The translations under genes and the position numbers were made by a program. Under the pieces are notes generated by a model. That model saw only the letters and a program-made list of their open reading frames with translations, did not search any database and was not told where the DNA came from. 64,000 bases of DNA from Dipteris shenzhenensis (taxonomy: Eukaryota; Polypodiophyta; Polypodiopsida; Gleicheniales). Shown in pieces: positions 54,701 through 64,000 of the stretch; within the stretch, counting starts at the first letter, position 1; every line of letters starts with the position of its first letter. The stretch lies in assembly GCA_047967505.1 (NCBI GenBank), contig CM106538.1; one strand, written 5' to 3'.

Positions 54701-56088
54701 GGTGAAAGGTGCGTCAAGTAGAACATGCATATACGGATTCACCAACACTGGGATACTCTGCCAAATAGCCTGTCTAGCATCCTCTATATCGTGTGTCTCA
54801 GGATCAGCAGTAAGGAGGGTGGCATAGAAATCTGAAGCTATGCGTAAGACGTCATCTGGCTCTGTCTGTAGAACCCCATGTGAGTCAATAAGCTGAGATA
54901 CACTCTCTCTACTATGTCTAGGGCCAAGAGTGGAGAAAAAGTATTTATTCACTCTACCACCCATCTGAATCCAGAAGGACTCCCGTGCATGAAAGGCATA
55001 CTCTGCTCTCTGATCAAGCAATAACTGCAGATGAGCCCTCGCTGCAGCAAGGCGCTCCTGAATCCAAGCATCTGAAGGCCGTTTCTTCTCTTCCCTCTGC
55101 AAAGCTGCTAACTGCTGGCGAACACCAATCTCACGTCTGAGAATATCTCGTCTCGTGGTAGAAGCAACTGAGCAGTAAAAGTCGCTAATACCAGAGAGGG
55201 CAGCGGCTAAATGTGATGGATGTGGCTGCCCACCCTGGACATGAGCAAACCATATCCGTAGGGCTGCCTCCGTAAGGTCCTCCTCTGTGTAAAAGGCATC
55301 TGGAATCCTGATGCTGGCAGATCGGCCTCTCAAGTGAGGCTCTGAGATAGCCAGAACAACAGGGAAGTGGTCTGAAGTGGAAACCCCCGCAACAATGCAT
55401 ACCGATCCACCTCTGTCTAGTGCCCAGTCATCTACATAAAATCTGTCAATGCGTGCATGAATAGGCATCTGTTGCCTCCTGTTCGACCAAGAGAACAGGA
55501 GGGTTTGTGGCTGAATAAGAAAGGCATCATCACACCAAGTATCTCTGCCACAGAAATGGAAAAGGAAGGCATCCCAAGCTGCTCTCTCCAAAGAGTGAAG
55601 CCGCCTTCTCTACCCCCTTTTTTGTCTGAAGGTAACTCGACCATGTTAAAGTCACCTCCAATCACCCAAGAATCCACAATGGGGGCCCAGGAGAGCAAAG
55701 TCTTCCACATAAGGACACGTTCCCCTCTAATGTTGGAGGCATATAGGTTGAGGAAGCCAACCTTACGCCCTCCAATCAAAAGAATAATCCACTGAGTTCT
55801 AGAGGGGATAATGACTCCGTGCCCAACAACTAAGGGGAGAACCGACTGCGAAACTGAAATAGAAGTGCCTCCCCTAGTGCCCAATGCAGGCGACCAAAAA
55901 GTATGGCCTGAAAGCAACTTGCCTGACTTGGCACAATCTCTATAATCCAGCTTGTGCTCTTGAATAAATAATATATCAATGGGACCCCCAGTAACACCTG
56001 GATGAAGCTGATCCCGGATCAGCTGTCTACGGCGGCGATGTGGGACGCCACCTAGGCCCTGTATGTTCCAACTGATGATCCTCATCAA
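51740..56088 (-). pseudogene. LINE-A ORF2, near-intact, about 1450 codons
   Basis: ATG at 56088. The endonuclease spans roughly residues 1-240: SWNIQGLGG, IQEHKLD, VIGGDFNM and SDHFPV give the expected Asn, Glu, Asp/Asn and His. RT spans about 470-760: PITLLGTCYKILAKG, LLLDFEKAYDRVDW (about 607), QGCPLAPFLFLF (about 667), ELADDTAIY (about 710). A tower/linker follows, and a C-terminal zinc-binding domain at about 1255 (ADPTCPRC, SIQHCLWDC). Only three breaks are seen: a one-base deletion near 55605, TAG at 53369-53371 and TAG at 52265-52267. Both TAGs replace CAG. All RT motifs are intact. Confidence 0.93.
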
Positions 56089-56091
56089 CAG

Positions 56092-56646
56092 GGAGTGACA
56101 GAAAAAGTGGTGGTGGAGGGGGGGTTGACAGAAAAAGTGGTGGTGGTGGTGGAAATGGTGGACGGAGTTTGGAGGACGGAAAATAGAGATAGACGGAAAA
56201 TATGGAGGCTTAACGGACTTTGGAGAAGGGAGTGGCTAGCAAAAGTGTGGGGAAAGAAATGAGGGGTGTTGGTGTTGCTTTTATAGGATGTGGGGGGATT
56301 AAGGGTTAATTTTGGGTGTTTAGTGTATTAATGTGATTTTGTAAGTCAACATTATCCTTTTGCATTATTTGGAAGCATTTTTCCACTCCTTTGCCTTGAG
56401 GGATGTATCTTGAATGGTTTTTCGAAGGGGGTTCTTTTTCACACATCCAAGCACATGCTCCACTTTTGCTTCAGGCGCTAACCTCCTCGGCAATGGCACC
56501 AAATGTTGTCTCTGTTTTACCCAAGTACAGGTTCCGAGGGTGTTGGTCACCTACAGTCGTGCCATTGCTTGTTGTAGCATAGGTGTTCAGAAGTGTAGCA
56601 TAGGTCCTCAGGTCGTGTTCCGGTGTGAGAGCTGTAGGCTAAAGCA
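56092..56646 (-). mobile_element. Foreign 555-bp insertion, possible LTR-element remnant
   Basis: Interrupts LINE-A at the ORF1/ORF2 boundary. Starts with two copies of TGACAGAAAAAGTGGTGGTG. On the minus strand a block with TG...CA ends (about 56643-56504) is followed by TTTGGTGCCATTGCCGAGG, which resembles the tRNA-Asp-type primer site of Tat/Athila elements. A matching 3' LTR was not found, so this is tentative. Confidence 0.35.
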
Positions 56647-57922
56647 TGTAAAGTGGAACACCTTACCCGACCTAGTGGCGGAAACAAACCCCTCAACAGG
56701 GGAAGACCTCCTGCTCGAGGAGGGAGGGAAGGAACCCAGTGGTGGAAAGTCAATAGGGGAAAGAATCCTGGCACCTGAAGAAGAAGCCCTGTCAATAGGA
56801 AACCCAACCACTGGCTCCCCAAAAGTAGCGGGCACAAACTCCTCCTCTGGGAAATCTGAACTCTCTGCCAAGGCTGAAAACGAGTTCCTGTGGAGCAATC
56901 CAGACACCGGAGTACGAAGGATCCCTTGTGAGGGAAGAGGATCAACAGTGTAAGCTATCCCCTTCCCCCTATCCAAGGGAGGGAGTGAGGAATGCTCTCT
57001 ACCCTGTGTCTGCCCAGCCGCGGAGATCTCTCCGTCCTCAAGAGGAACATCTGGCACTGCTGGATCTAAGGAAGAAGCTGCAACTAGGGAGGAGGTCGAA
57101 GCTTCAGCGTCTCGGACTGTGCAAGGTGAGACAGGAAGGACAGCTCGAGGTGAAGCAGAGTCTACTAAGGTACCCTCGTGAACTGAAGGAGGGACCTGCA
57201 CATGTACTGGAACCCACTGTAAAGCGTCGCGTGTGCCTGAGGGAGGTGGGGGTCGAGGAGCAGGTGAAGGACCTGTACCACCCCCCTGTCGAGGCCGAGG
57301 AATAAGTACTGGACTTGTACCACCACCTGACTGAGCACACCTGACTGAGCAGGACCGCCACGTGAAGAACGAGGAGCAGGAGCTGGACTTGTACCACCCC
57401 TCTGTCGAGGTCGAGGGGCAAGTGCTGGGTCTAATCCCCCCCTGGTCCCCCCTGTCGATGCCCTGAGGCGGTAGCTGTACCAGAGGGCTTCTTAAGGCAA
57501 TCCCTGGCAAAGTGTCCCGAGGTCCTGCAAATCCTGCACTGGTCCTGCCTGCCTGAAATCTCCACTCTTTGGCGAAAAAAGGAACCATCCGGGCGCTGGA
57601 TCATGACGTGGTCCATCTTGAGGGGTTAGGATCCTTGCAAAGGACCCTAACTCTAGGAACCCCATCAGCCTTGGTTGCCTCTGTTGCAGTCAATGGCAAC
57701 CCAGGGAGGGGTCGGATCTCAGCAACTGCGCCAAAATGCTCCCCAATAACAGAAAGAAGTCGATGGTAAACCTGGGGAAGCCCGGGGAACCTGATGAAGA
57801 GCGAGAAGATTTTCTTATCTACCTCTACTGGGTCGAAACCAAGGTGAAAGGCTTCAAACAAGATCTTCTTGTGTCCCAGGTGTAAAAACTCGGCCTTGAG
57901 CACAGTGCTCGCAGCCTCTGGA
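56608..57922 (-). pseudogene. LINE-A ORF1 of the 51630-57922 copy
   Basis: From right to left: the RRM-like region (57601-57922) with EAASTVLKAEFLHLG, FIRFPGLPQVYHRLLSVIG; then a CX2CX4HX4C knuckle (57480-57550, CRICRTSGHFARDC). A long Ser/Pro/Gly/Thr-rich tail (56650-57480) ends in the RSGKVFH block. Roughly the first 80 residues are missing. Frame changes lie at about 57600 and 57430. Confidence 0.85.
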
Positions 57923-57924
57923 TA

Positions 57925-59690
57925 GGTGTGATGGGAAGTGGACAAGAGGGCGGAACTGCATTGTGAACCTCAATTTGGGAAACGTGCTACCCATGTGGGC
58001 CACCGGCGTTACAAGATCTATCGCAAAGGCGTGGCCTCCCTCGGTGAGCCAAGCCACCATCTCCCACATGAAATCCCTTCTCATCCTACGCATGCTGGCA
58101 ACAATCCTGAAGGACGCTAGCCATATCTGTTGTGCGACAGGGCAGCCCCAAAGACAGTGTAGGATCGTCTTTAGAGCTCCATCATCCATACAACCAGCGC
58201 ATCTGCCTATCCTCATCTACTCCAGCTATGGGCCAATGGGCAGGCCTCCATGCGCCAATAGACAAAAGAAATAGGAAATCTACTGCGAGCGCAGACGGTG
58301 CCAAAAGCAGCCTATGACCTCACGCGGGACATCCTACTCTAGCCAGTGACATTCCCTCATGGGGGGCCATGCTACTGCCTCAAGCTGCAAACGGTGCCCA
58401 ATACGAGTAGTGTATGAGAAGGAGACCTCTTCCACTTGGTCTGAGTGCCAGATGTGAGCTGGCCAAACCAATCCCCTAGGTCCCACTGAAGGTCGCATAA
58501 AGGTCTGCCCTCCCAAATCCATAAGCGCCATACTTCCCTCAGGAGTCGATAAGACTATGGAGTGGTCGATGTACCATGCCCTGCCTAAGCGGCCCACTAT
58601 CCTGACCCTCTACTACTCTAAGCCCCCTATGTCCACCTCTGCCTCCTCATCCAACTCCGACTCAACTTGTAGAGATCCTCCCGGTCCCACTTGGTAAAAG
58701 CAAGACTGAGGGAGGCCAAGAGTCTCCCGAAAGAAGCATATCCGGAGCGATAATCTTGTCTACGAGAACTGACCTGACCACCAGTGGGGGTTCTAGTAAT
58801 CCCTCCCACCAAGAGTCCGAGATTGCCTCCTCAATCTCTTGTATCCTTGTGCCTGCTCCTAGGAGATGAGAGAGAGTCTCCGAGCCTCTTTCTCTCTTGG
58901 AAATCGTTGCCAAGTCCCAAAGGATCTAGCCGGTTTGTTGTCCCACTGTGCCCATCCAATATGAGTCCGTTGCCCAAGCATGTGCCCCTCTGAGTCTCTG
59001 ACCTCCGGGTGCCAAATGAGCGGCTGCCTCTCAAACTCCTCTCTACAAGACAGCCCAGTCTGGGTAAGTCCTGCCAATCTCTGGCACACTCTGTAGAGAC
59101 TCCGCATTAGCGGAGAACCCTTCCCTGTCAGCGACACCTCAAAGAATATCCACGTGTAGGACTGCTGCCAGTGGCTCCCAATGCGAGGCGTGTTCCCAAG
59201 GAGCGCCCATTGTAGTAGGAGCTTCCACGGTTCCGAGGCCTCACACTACCAGTTTGCCCAAGAGGGCTCTACTTTGCATCTTACGATCAATAATGTCAAG
59301 TCCACCCTATGCTTGGGAAAAAGTCATTGTTTGCCAGGGCACCCTAGCTCTAGTTTTGCGGGTGCCATATGATCTCGGCCAGAGGAACTTATAAACCAAT
59401 CGACGTAGCTGTCCCATGAAACCTTTGTGAAAACACCAACAAGAAGCGATGTACCAGGATGTAGCTAGGAGTACCTGGCTCACCACTAGAGCTCGACCTG
59501 CAAGAGAGAGTTTCGCGGAGCTCCAATACAAGAGCTTCCGCCGAACACTCTCCAGAACCGGGCTGAACTACTGCTTTGCCAAAATGTCGATACCCACTTG
59601 GCAGCCCAGGTATCTAGCCGTCTGTCCTTTCGAATCCACCGAAAGCCAAAATCTGTGCCCCAGCCTCGAAATTCCTGGCTCTCCTCAGTG
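57925..59690 (-). mobile_element. Third LINE lineage (LINE-B), ORF2 C-terminal half
   Basis: Minus strand and more GC-rich than LINE-A. The zinc-binding domain at 57854-58216 (CAGCMDDGALKTILHCLWGC), a linker (58334-59137) and the RT end at 59307-59531 (WSSAKLSLAGRALVVSQVLLA) match LINE-A in order but differ in most residues. No poly-T at the left: it joins the truncated LINE-A directly. At the right it is cut by an LTR at 59691. Confidence 0.82.
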
Positions 59691-60192
59691 TGTTAGGAAA
59701 TGGAGTCAAGATGAGTTGGTTTGGTGTGTTCTAGTGTGAGTTCTAGTCTAGTGTGTCCTATGGATGCCACGTGTCACATTGGGAGTTATCCCATATGCAT
59801 TGGTGTTCATATGTGTGTGTGCTCTATATAAGAGTTGTACTTGTCTAGTGTCAAATCAATCAAGTATCAAGCCTACAAGCTCTTTGGTCTATATGTGAGT
59901 ACTTTCGTTTTGTTCATTGCTCTTGCTATTTCATTTCCATTTCACTATGTCTCTCTTTGAGTATTATTATCTCTCTCCCTAGCCTACCCTCTCTCTCTCC
60001 CTCTGTATCTAGGATTTTGTAGCCATTTTTGGCATCTTAGCTGTATTACGATGAGGCCACCTAGTTGGCGCATCGTTGATGATGTATTTTCCTTTCGGAT
60101 GATTTTGTGTCCCATAGGCCATGTATGGCCTTCCGTGGACCTTTAATAAAATTTCTTTCTTTCTTTCTTTCTTTCTGCACCATGCACCTTCA
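59691..60192 (+). repeat. 5' LTR (502 bp) with TATA box
   Basis: Begins TGTTAGGAAATGG, ends CACCTTCA. Contains CTCTATATAAGAG at 59821-59833, a plausible TATA box, and a TTTC microsatellite at about 60152-60176. Same family as the minus-strand LTRs at 21868 and 45864, but longer. Confidence 0.85.
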
Positions 60193-60194
60193 TG

Positions 60195-60207
60195 TGGTAT
60201 TAGAGCC
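60195..60207 (+). promoter_or_regulatory. Primer-binding site (tRNA-iMet type, one mismatch)
   Basis: TGGTATTAGAGCC, two bases after the LTR end; one change from TGGTATCAGAGCC. Confidence 0.8.
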
Positions 60208-60597
60208 TCCTTTCCCACCTTTCCCTTTTCCATGCTTAATCTAGAGGATGAGGGAAGTCCGCAAATGGAAGCCATCCTCTCCTCCTTGATTGAGCTCCTT
60301 ATCACTCCTTTCTCCCCAACTAGTTCTCCTCTCCTACCTTAGCCTCACCTTCGGAAGCTATGGAGCTTGGTTTGTTGCCCACGTGAAAAGGAGCAACTCG
60401 GTCACCATTCTTTTGGGAATTTGTGGGCGTCTTTGTAGATGAAAAAGACAGCCTGTTTTTTGCTCAAAACAGCCCGTTTTTTGCTAAAAAACAACTTGTT
60501 CTTGCCGTTTTGGGAGCATTTTTGTGAAGGAAATAGTTGCTTACATTGTCAGCCCGGGAGATGTTTCTACAAAAAATGCCAATGTTAGTTTTGGGCT

Positions 60598-62940
60598 ACT
60601 GCTCCTCCCCGACCTTTGCTGCTCCTCTCCCTCTCCTCAGCCGTATGACCGTACGGCCCTCCCTCCCTCTCCCCTCTGCTAGCGCTCTCCTCTCCCTCCC
60701 GTACCTCCTCTCAGCCTTGCCGCCCTCTCCTCTCAGCCTCGCTCCCTCTCCTCTCAGCCCCGCTCCCTCTCCTCTCAGCCCCGCTGCCCTCCTCCTATGC
60801 GGTACAGCCGTACTGCCCCCCTCTACGCCTACCCTCTCCTCTCCGCCCTCCCTCCCCTAGCCTCTCTGTCCTACCCGCCTACCTCTAGCCTCTCGGCCTA
60901 CCCTCTTCCCTAGCCCTCTCTCCCTTTGCCTACCCTCTCCTCCCCCTTCCCTCTCCGCCCTTCCCTCCTTACACACTCTCCCTCTCCCTCCCTGCTGCCC
61001 CCCTTCTCCCCTTGGCCCTCACCCTCTCCCTCTCCCTCCTTGCTGCCCCCTTCTCCCCTTAGCCCTCACCCTCTCCCTCTCCCTCCCTGTTGCCCTCTTC
61101 TCCCTTGCCCTCACTCTTCTATCCTCTTCCTCCTCTTCCTCCTCTTCCTAGCCATTCCTAGCAGCACTTTTGGTCGGATGGAGCTTTTTGTATTCGAGTT
61201 AGCCTTCACACCTTGATTGACGATGGCCCAACCTTCAGTCAATCCTCGCCCGCTTCCACCGGCCGCGAAAACCATCACTTTCTCAAAAGACGAGTTGCCA
61301 GTAGCTCAAAAAAGATACGGAGCAGGAGAGCTCGACATTGCTCTTTGCTCGCATCCATGGGTCCCACCCTTCGAGGTTACAGGCTAGGGACTAGATGCTC
61401 ACCGCTCTACCTGGAGACCTCGCAAGGCACTTCACATATGTTCATCTGCTTGGGCGAGGTTTCATCCAAATTCTTTTTGACTCATCGGAGGTAGCACGTA
61501 CAGTGCTTCAGGCTAATCCGTTAGCACTGGGCTCCAAGAGGATGTTTTTGACCCCTTTTTCATTGGGGTTTGATCTTGTCGAGGAGGACAGCCCAACAAT
61601 GTCACTCTTCATCAGATTTTCAGGCCTTTCTCGAGTGTACCATCGATTGCTACATTCCATTGGAGCCGCCTTTGAAGTGGTTACTGAGATCCCCCTCTCC
61701 CTGAGATGCCTACTTCAGCAACAGAGGCAGTCAGGTCCGATGGGGTACCGCGTAGGTCATTGTCTTTGACCCTAACATCTCGAATGACCACATTATGCTT
61801 CAGCGTCCAAATGGCTCCTTCTTCAGACAGAGAGTCGAGATTGCAGGGAGGCAGGATCAGTGTAGGATTTGCAGGAACCTTGGGCACTTTGCCAAAGATT
61901 GCCCAAGGAAAAAGAAAAGACCTAAAAGATCCACGGGTGCGCCTCATAGCTTCACCCGACTTGGACCTCCCTCAGAGCCAGTTCCTACCGCTCTAAGTGC
62001 TGCTAAACCTTTGGCTTCATAGCCAGGACCATCAGCCTCTCGTCCTGGTACTTCTACAGCGCGGACAAAGACAGTCAGCATGTCCTGTTTCAGTCGTCCC
62101 CCTGTTAGGTGCATGTTAGAGTTGGGGAGCCAGTACCTCAAGCTACCACTGATGGGGCCACGGACCCGTCTCTTCAACCAGGAGACATTCCTGTCATGGG
62201 TCCATGTGCTCATGTACAGGAGCGCTCACCTAGGGAAAACCTTTCTCCAGAGACTCGTGCCTTACTTGAGAACAATGCCAAAGTCGTGGGTGGCTAAGGT
62301 CATGCAGATTCATGCTGAGGTCATGCAGCGGGATCCCCTTTCTTCTCTTGCACGGCTGTCTACATTGGTTCCACTCCTTTCGCAGGGCTCCTTCGCACTC
62401 CTACGCCAGAGGTACTTCGTAGGAATTCATTTTCAGTTCTGGCAGACTTGGTTGAGTTTGAAACAGAGGATGAATTTGTACCCTCTACGCTCGGGGAGCA
62501 CATCTTTCAGACATCTGTGGATAGAGTTTCCCCCTCAACAGGTGTGGGTTTGCTTTCCCCAGTTGACTTCCCTCCTCTTGATAGGAGGAACTTTTCGCAG
62601 GAGAGGATTTTCTCCGCCAGTCAGGTAGGATCTTCCATCCGGCCTCCTCCTCTTGCAGATGAGGATTGTCAGTTGGAACGTTTAGGGCCTCGGGGGTTTA
62701 CCTTGCCGCCGCCGCCGCAAGCAGCTGATTCATAACCAACTTCATCTAGGTGTTACTGGGGGTCCCATGGACATTCTGATGATTCAGGAATACAAATTGG
62801 ATGTTAGGGATTGTGCCAAGTCGAGTAAGCTTCTTTCAGGCCATACTTTTTGGTCACGCACCTTGGGCACCAGGGGAGGTACTTGCATTTCAGTTTCTTC
62901 TTCTATACTCCCCTTGGTGATTGGACACGGGATCATAACC
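60598..62940 (+). mobile_element. LINE-A 5' half, plus strand
   Basis: Starts at the family 5' end (CTGCTCCTCCCC) in the LTR-element leader. It carries the pyrimidine-rich 5' UTR (to 61221), ORF1 (61222-62660) and the first about 90 codons of ORF2 (to 62940). LINE sequence then continues on the opposite strand. It belongs to the subfamily of the 21500 copy. Confidence 0.88.
61222..62735 (+). pseudogene. LINE-A ORF1 of the 60598 copy
   Basis: Opens MAQPSVNPRPLPPAAKTITF-like in shifting frames. RRM-like region at 61395-61769 (LLGRGFIQILFDSSE, FIRFSGLSRVYHRLLHSIG), knuckle at 61855-61905 (CRICRNLGHFAKDC) followed by PRKKKRPKR, and a Ser/Pro-rich tail to 62650. A TAG near 61391 (TGG in intact copies) is shared with the 21500 copy. 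At least four frame changes. Confidence 0.85.
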
Positions 62941-62941
62941 T

Positions 62942-64000
62942 CGGCACTTGCCCTTGTGAAGGCCTGAAAGTGTAGTCCTGAACTCTGTGTTGATGAAAGG
63001 TGCATCAAGCAAAACATGCATATCCGGTTTCACCAAGAAAGGGATGCTCTGCCAAATAACCTGTCTAGCATCCTCTCTATCCCGTGTGTCAGGATCTGCA
63101 GTAAGAAGGGCGGCCTACAAATCTGAAGCTATGCGCATGACATCATCTGGATCTGTCTGTAAAACCCCATGTGAGTCAATAAGTTGGGATACACTCTCTC
63201 TACTATGTCTAGGGCCAAGAGTAGAGAAAAAGTGTTTATTGACTCTGCCACCCATCTGAATCCAGAAGGACTCCCGTGCATATGAAAGGCATACTCTGCT
63301 CTCTGATCAAGCAATATCTGCTGATGAGCCCTTGCTGTAGCAAGGCGCTCCTGAATCCAAGCATCTAAAGGCCGTTTCTGCTCTTCCCTCTGCAAAGTTG
63401 CCAACTGCTAGCGAACACCAATCTCACGTCTGAGAATATCTCGTCTCCTGGTACAAGCAACTGAGTGGTAGAAGTTGCTAATACCAGAAAGGGCAATAGC
63501 TACATGTGATGGATATGGCTGCTCACCCTGGACATGACAAACCCATATCTGCAGGGCTACCTCTGTGTACAAGGCATTTGGAATCCTAATGCTGGTAGAC
63601 CGGCCTCTCAAGTGAGGCTCTGAGATAGCCAACACAACAGGAAAGTGGTCTGCAGTGGAAACCCTAGCAGCAATGCATACCAATCCACCTCTATCTAGTA
63701 CCCATAGAATCTGTCAATGCGTGCATGAATAGGCATCTATTGCCTCCTGTTCGACCAAGAGAATAGGAGGGACTGTGGCTGAATAAGAAAGGCATCGTCT
63801 AACCAAGTATCTCTGCCACAGTGGTGAAAAAGGAAGGCATCCCAAGCTGCTCTCTCCAAAGAGTGAAGTCCTCCTTCTCTACCCCCTTTTTTGTCTGATG
63901 GTAACTCAACCATGTTAAAGTCACCTCCAATCACCCATGAATCCGCAATGGGGGCCAAGGAGGGTAAATCCTTCCACATAATGACACGTTCCCCTCTAAT
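62942..64000 (-). mobile_element. LINE-A ORF2 fragment, minus strand, runs off the window
   Basis: Read leftward from 64000: endonuclease (GGDFNMVELPSDKKGGREGG, SWSNRRQ at 63737-63979; SDHFPV position reads ADHFPV at 63408-63683), the helical region (63129-63404) and the start of RT (LHKGKCPG block) ending at 62942. No poly-T, so its 3' part is missing at the strand switch. It resembles the 51630 subfamily more than the adjacent plus-strand segment. Confidence 0.88.

Larger units (their letters stand above)
51630..57922 (-). mobile_element. LINE-A, best-preserved ORF2, ORF1 5'-truncated
   Basis: Poly-T at 51630, 3' UTR, ORF2 (56088 to 51740), a 555-bp foreign insertion at 56092-56646, then ORF1 from its C-terminus to about residue 80 at 57922, where it ends against another LINE lineage. 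With so few breaks in ORF2 it is probably the youngest copy here. No TSD found. Confidence 0.92.
59691..60597 (+). mobile_element. 5' end of a plus-strand LTR retrotransposon
   Basis: LTR 59691-60192, primer-binding site, and about 390 bp of leader, then cut by LINE-A at about 60598. The leader has a short open stretch (MEAILSSLIELLITPFSP) that may begin gag, but no domain is recognisable. The rest of the element is not in the window. Confidence 0.75.

Noticed and set aside
1-64000. A previously undescribed multi-gene system
   Set aside because: All multi-domain coding regions are explained by LINE, Ty3 or copia elements, and the only host-like gene resembles known GEX2. No gene cluster remains unexplained.

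Overview
The window looks like nuclear DNA of a land plant with a large, repeat-rich genome. The signs are Ty3/gypsy elements (one a chromovirus with tRNA-iMet priming), a Ty1/copia element, L1-type LINEs, GT-AG introns, and two exons resembling the plant gamete-adhesion gene GEX2. Seedless plant versus gymnosperm cannot be decided from the sequence. I see no prokaryotic genes, rRNA, tRNA genes or CRISPR arrays. More than 80 % of the window is transposable-element sequence.

One LINE family (called LINE-A here) dominates with about 16 recognisable copies. It has a pyrimidine-rich 5' UTR, an ORF1 with a CCHC knuckle, and an ORF2 with endonuclease, reverse transcriptase and a C-terminal zinc-binding domain. 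Its 3' end is fixed (ACTTAATAGAAGTCTCTTTT followed by poly-A). One copy (10048-16666, +) is full length and flanked by a 10-bp target-site duplication (TSD). Another (51630-57922, -) has an ORF2 of about 1450 codons broken by only one frameshift and two TAG codons. Two more divergent LINE lineages are present (29587-30930 and 57925-59690).

Layout. 1-288: possible host exons. 521-742: LTR and primer-binding site of a minus-strand retroelement. 785-21400: Gypsy-A (non-chromovirus Ty3 type, minus) carrying LINE insertions; one of these was split by Gypsy-B (chromovirus, 7123-19942, minus), which was itself hit by the full-length LINE. Target-site duplications order these events. 21500-26055: LINE-A copy with a solo LTR in its 5' UTR. 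26056-26649: unrecognised minus-strand coding remnant with a splice acceptor. 26700-31494: repeat pair, LINE pieces, minisatellite and a 5'-inverted LINE. 31850-33108: copia RT cut by LINEs. 33109-42205: two long minus-strand LINE-A copies. 42206-43740: duplicated coiled-coil remnant and unassigned sequence.

44218-45059 holds two GEX2-like filamin-repeat exons (minus), the best host-gene evidence. They are surrounded by LINE and LTR insertions as if lying between large introns. 45270-50451: more LINE and LTR copies. 50965-51395: long inverted repeat. 51630-59690: near-intact LINE-A and a second LINE lineage. 59691-60597: LTR element start. 60598-64000: LINE-A that switches strand at 62941.

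The coding pieces do not form a pathway. They are independent mobile elements in various stages of decay. Many premature stops are CAG to TAG, the pattern expected from deamination at methylated CHG sites. The GEX2-like exons, by contrast, are free of breaks.
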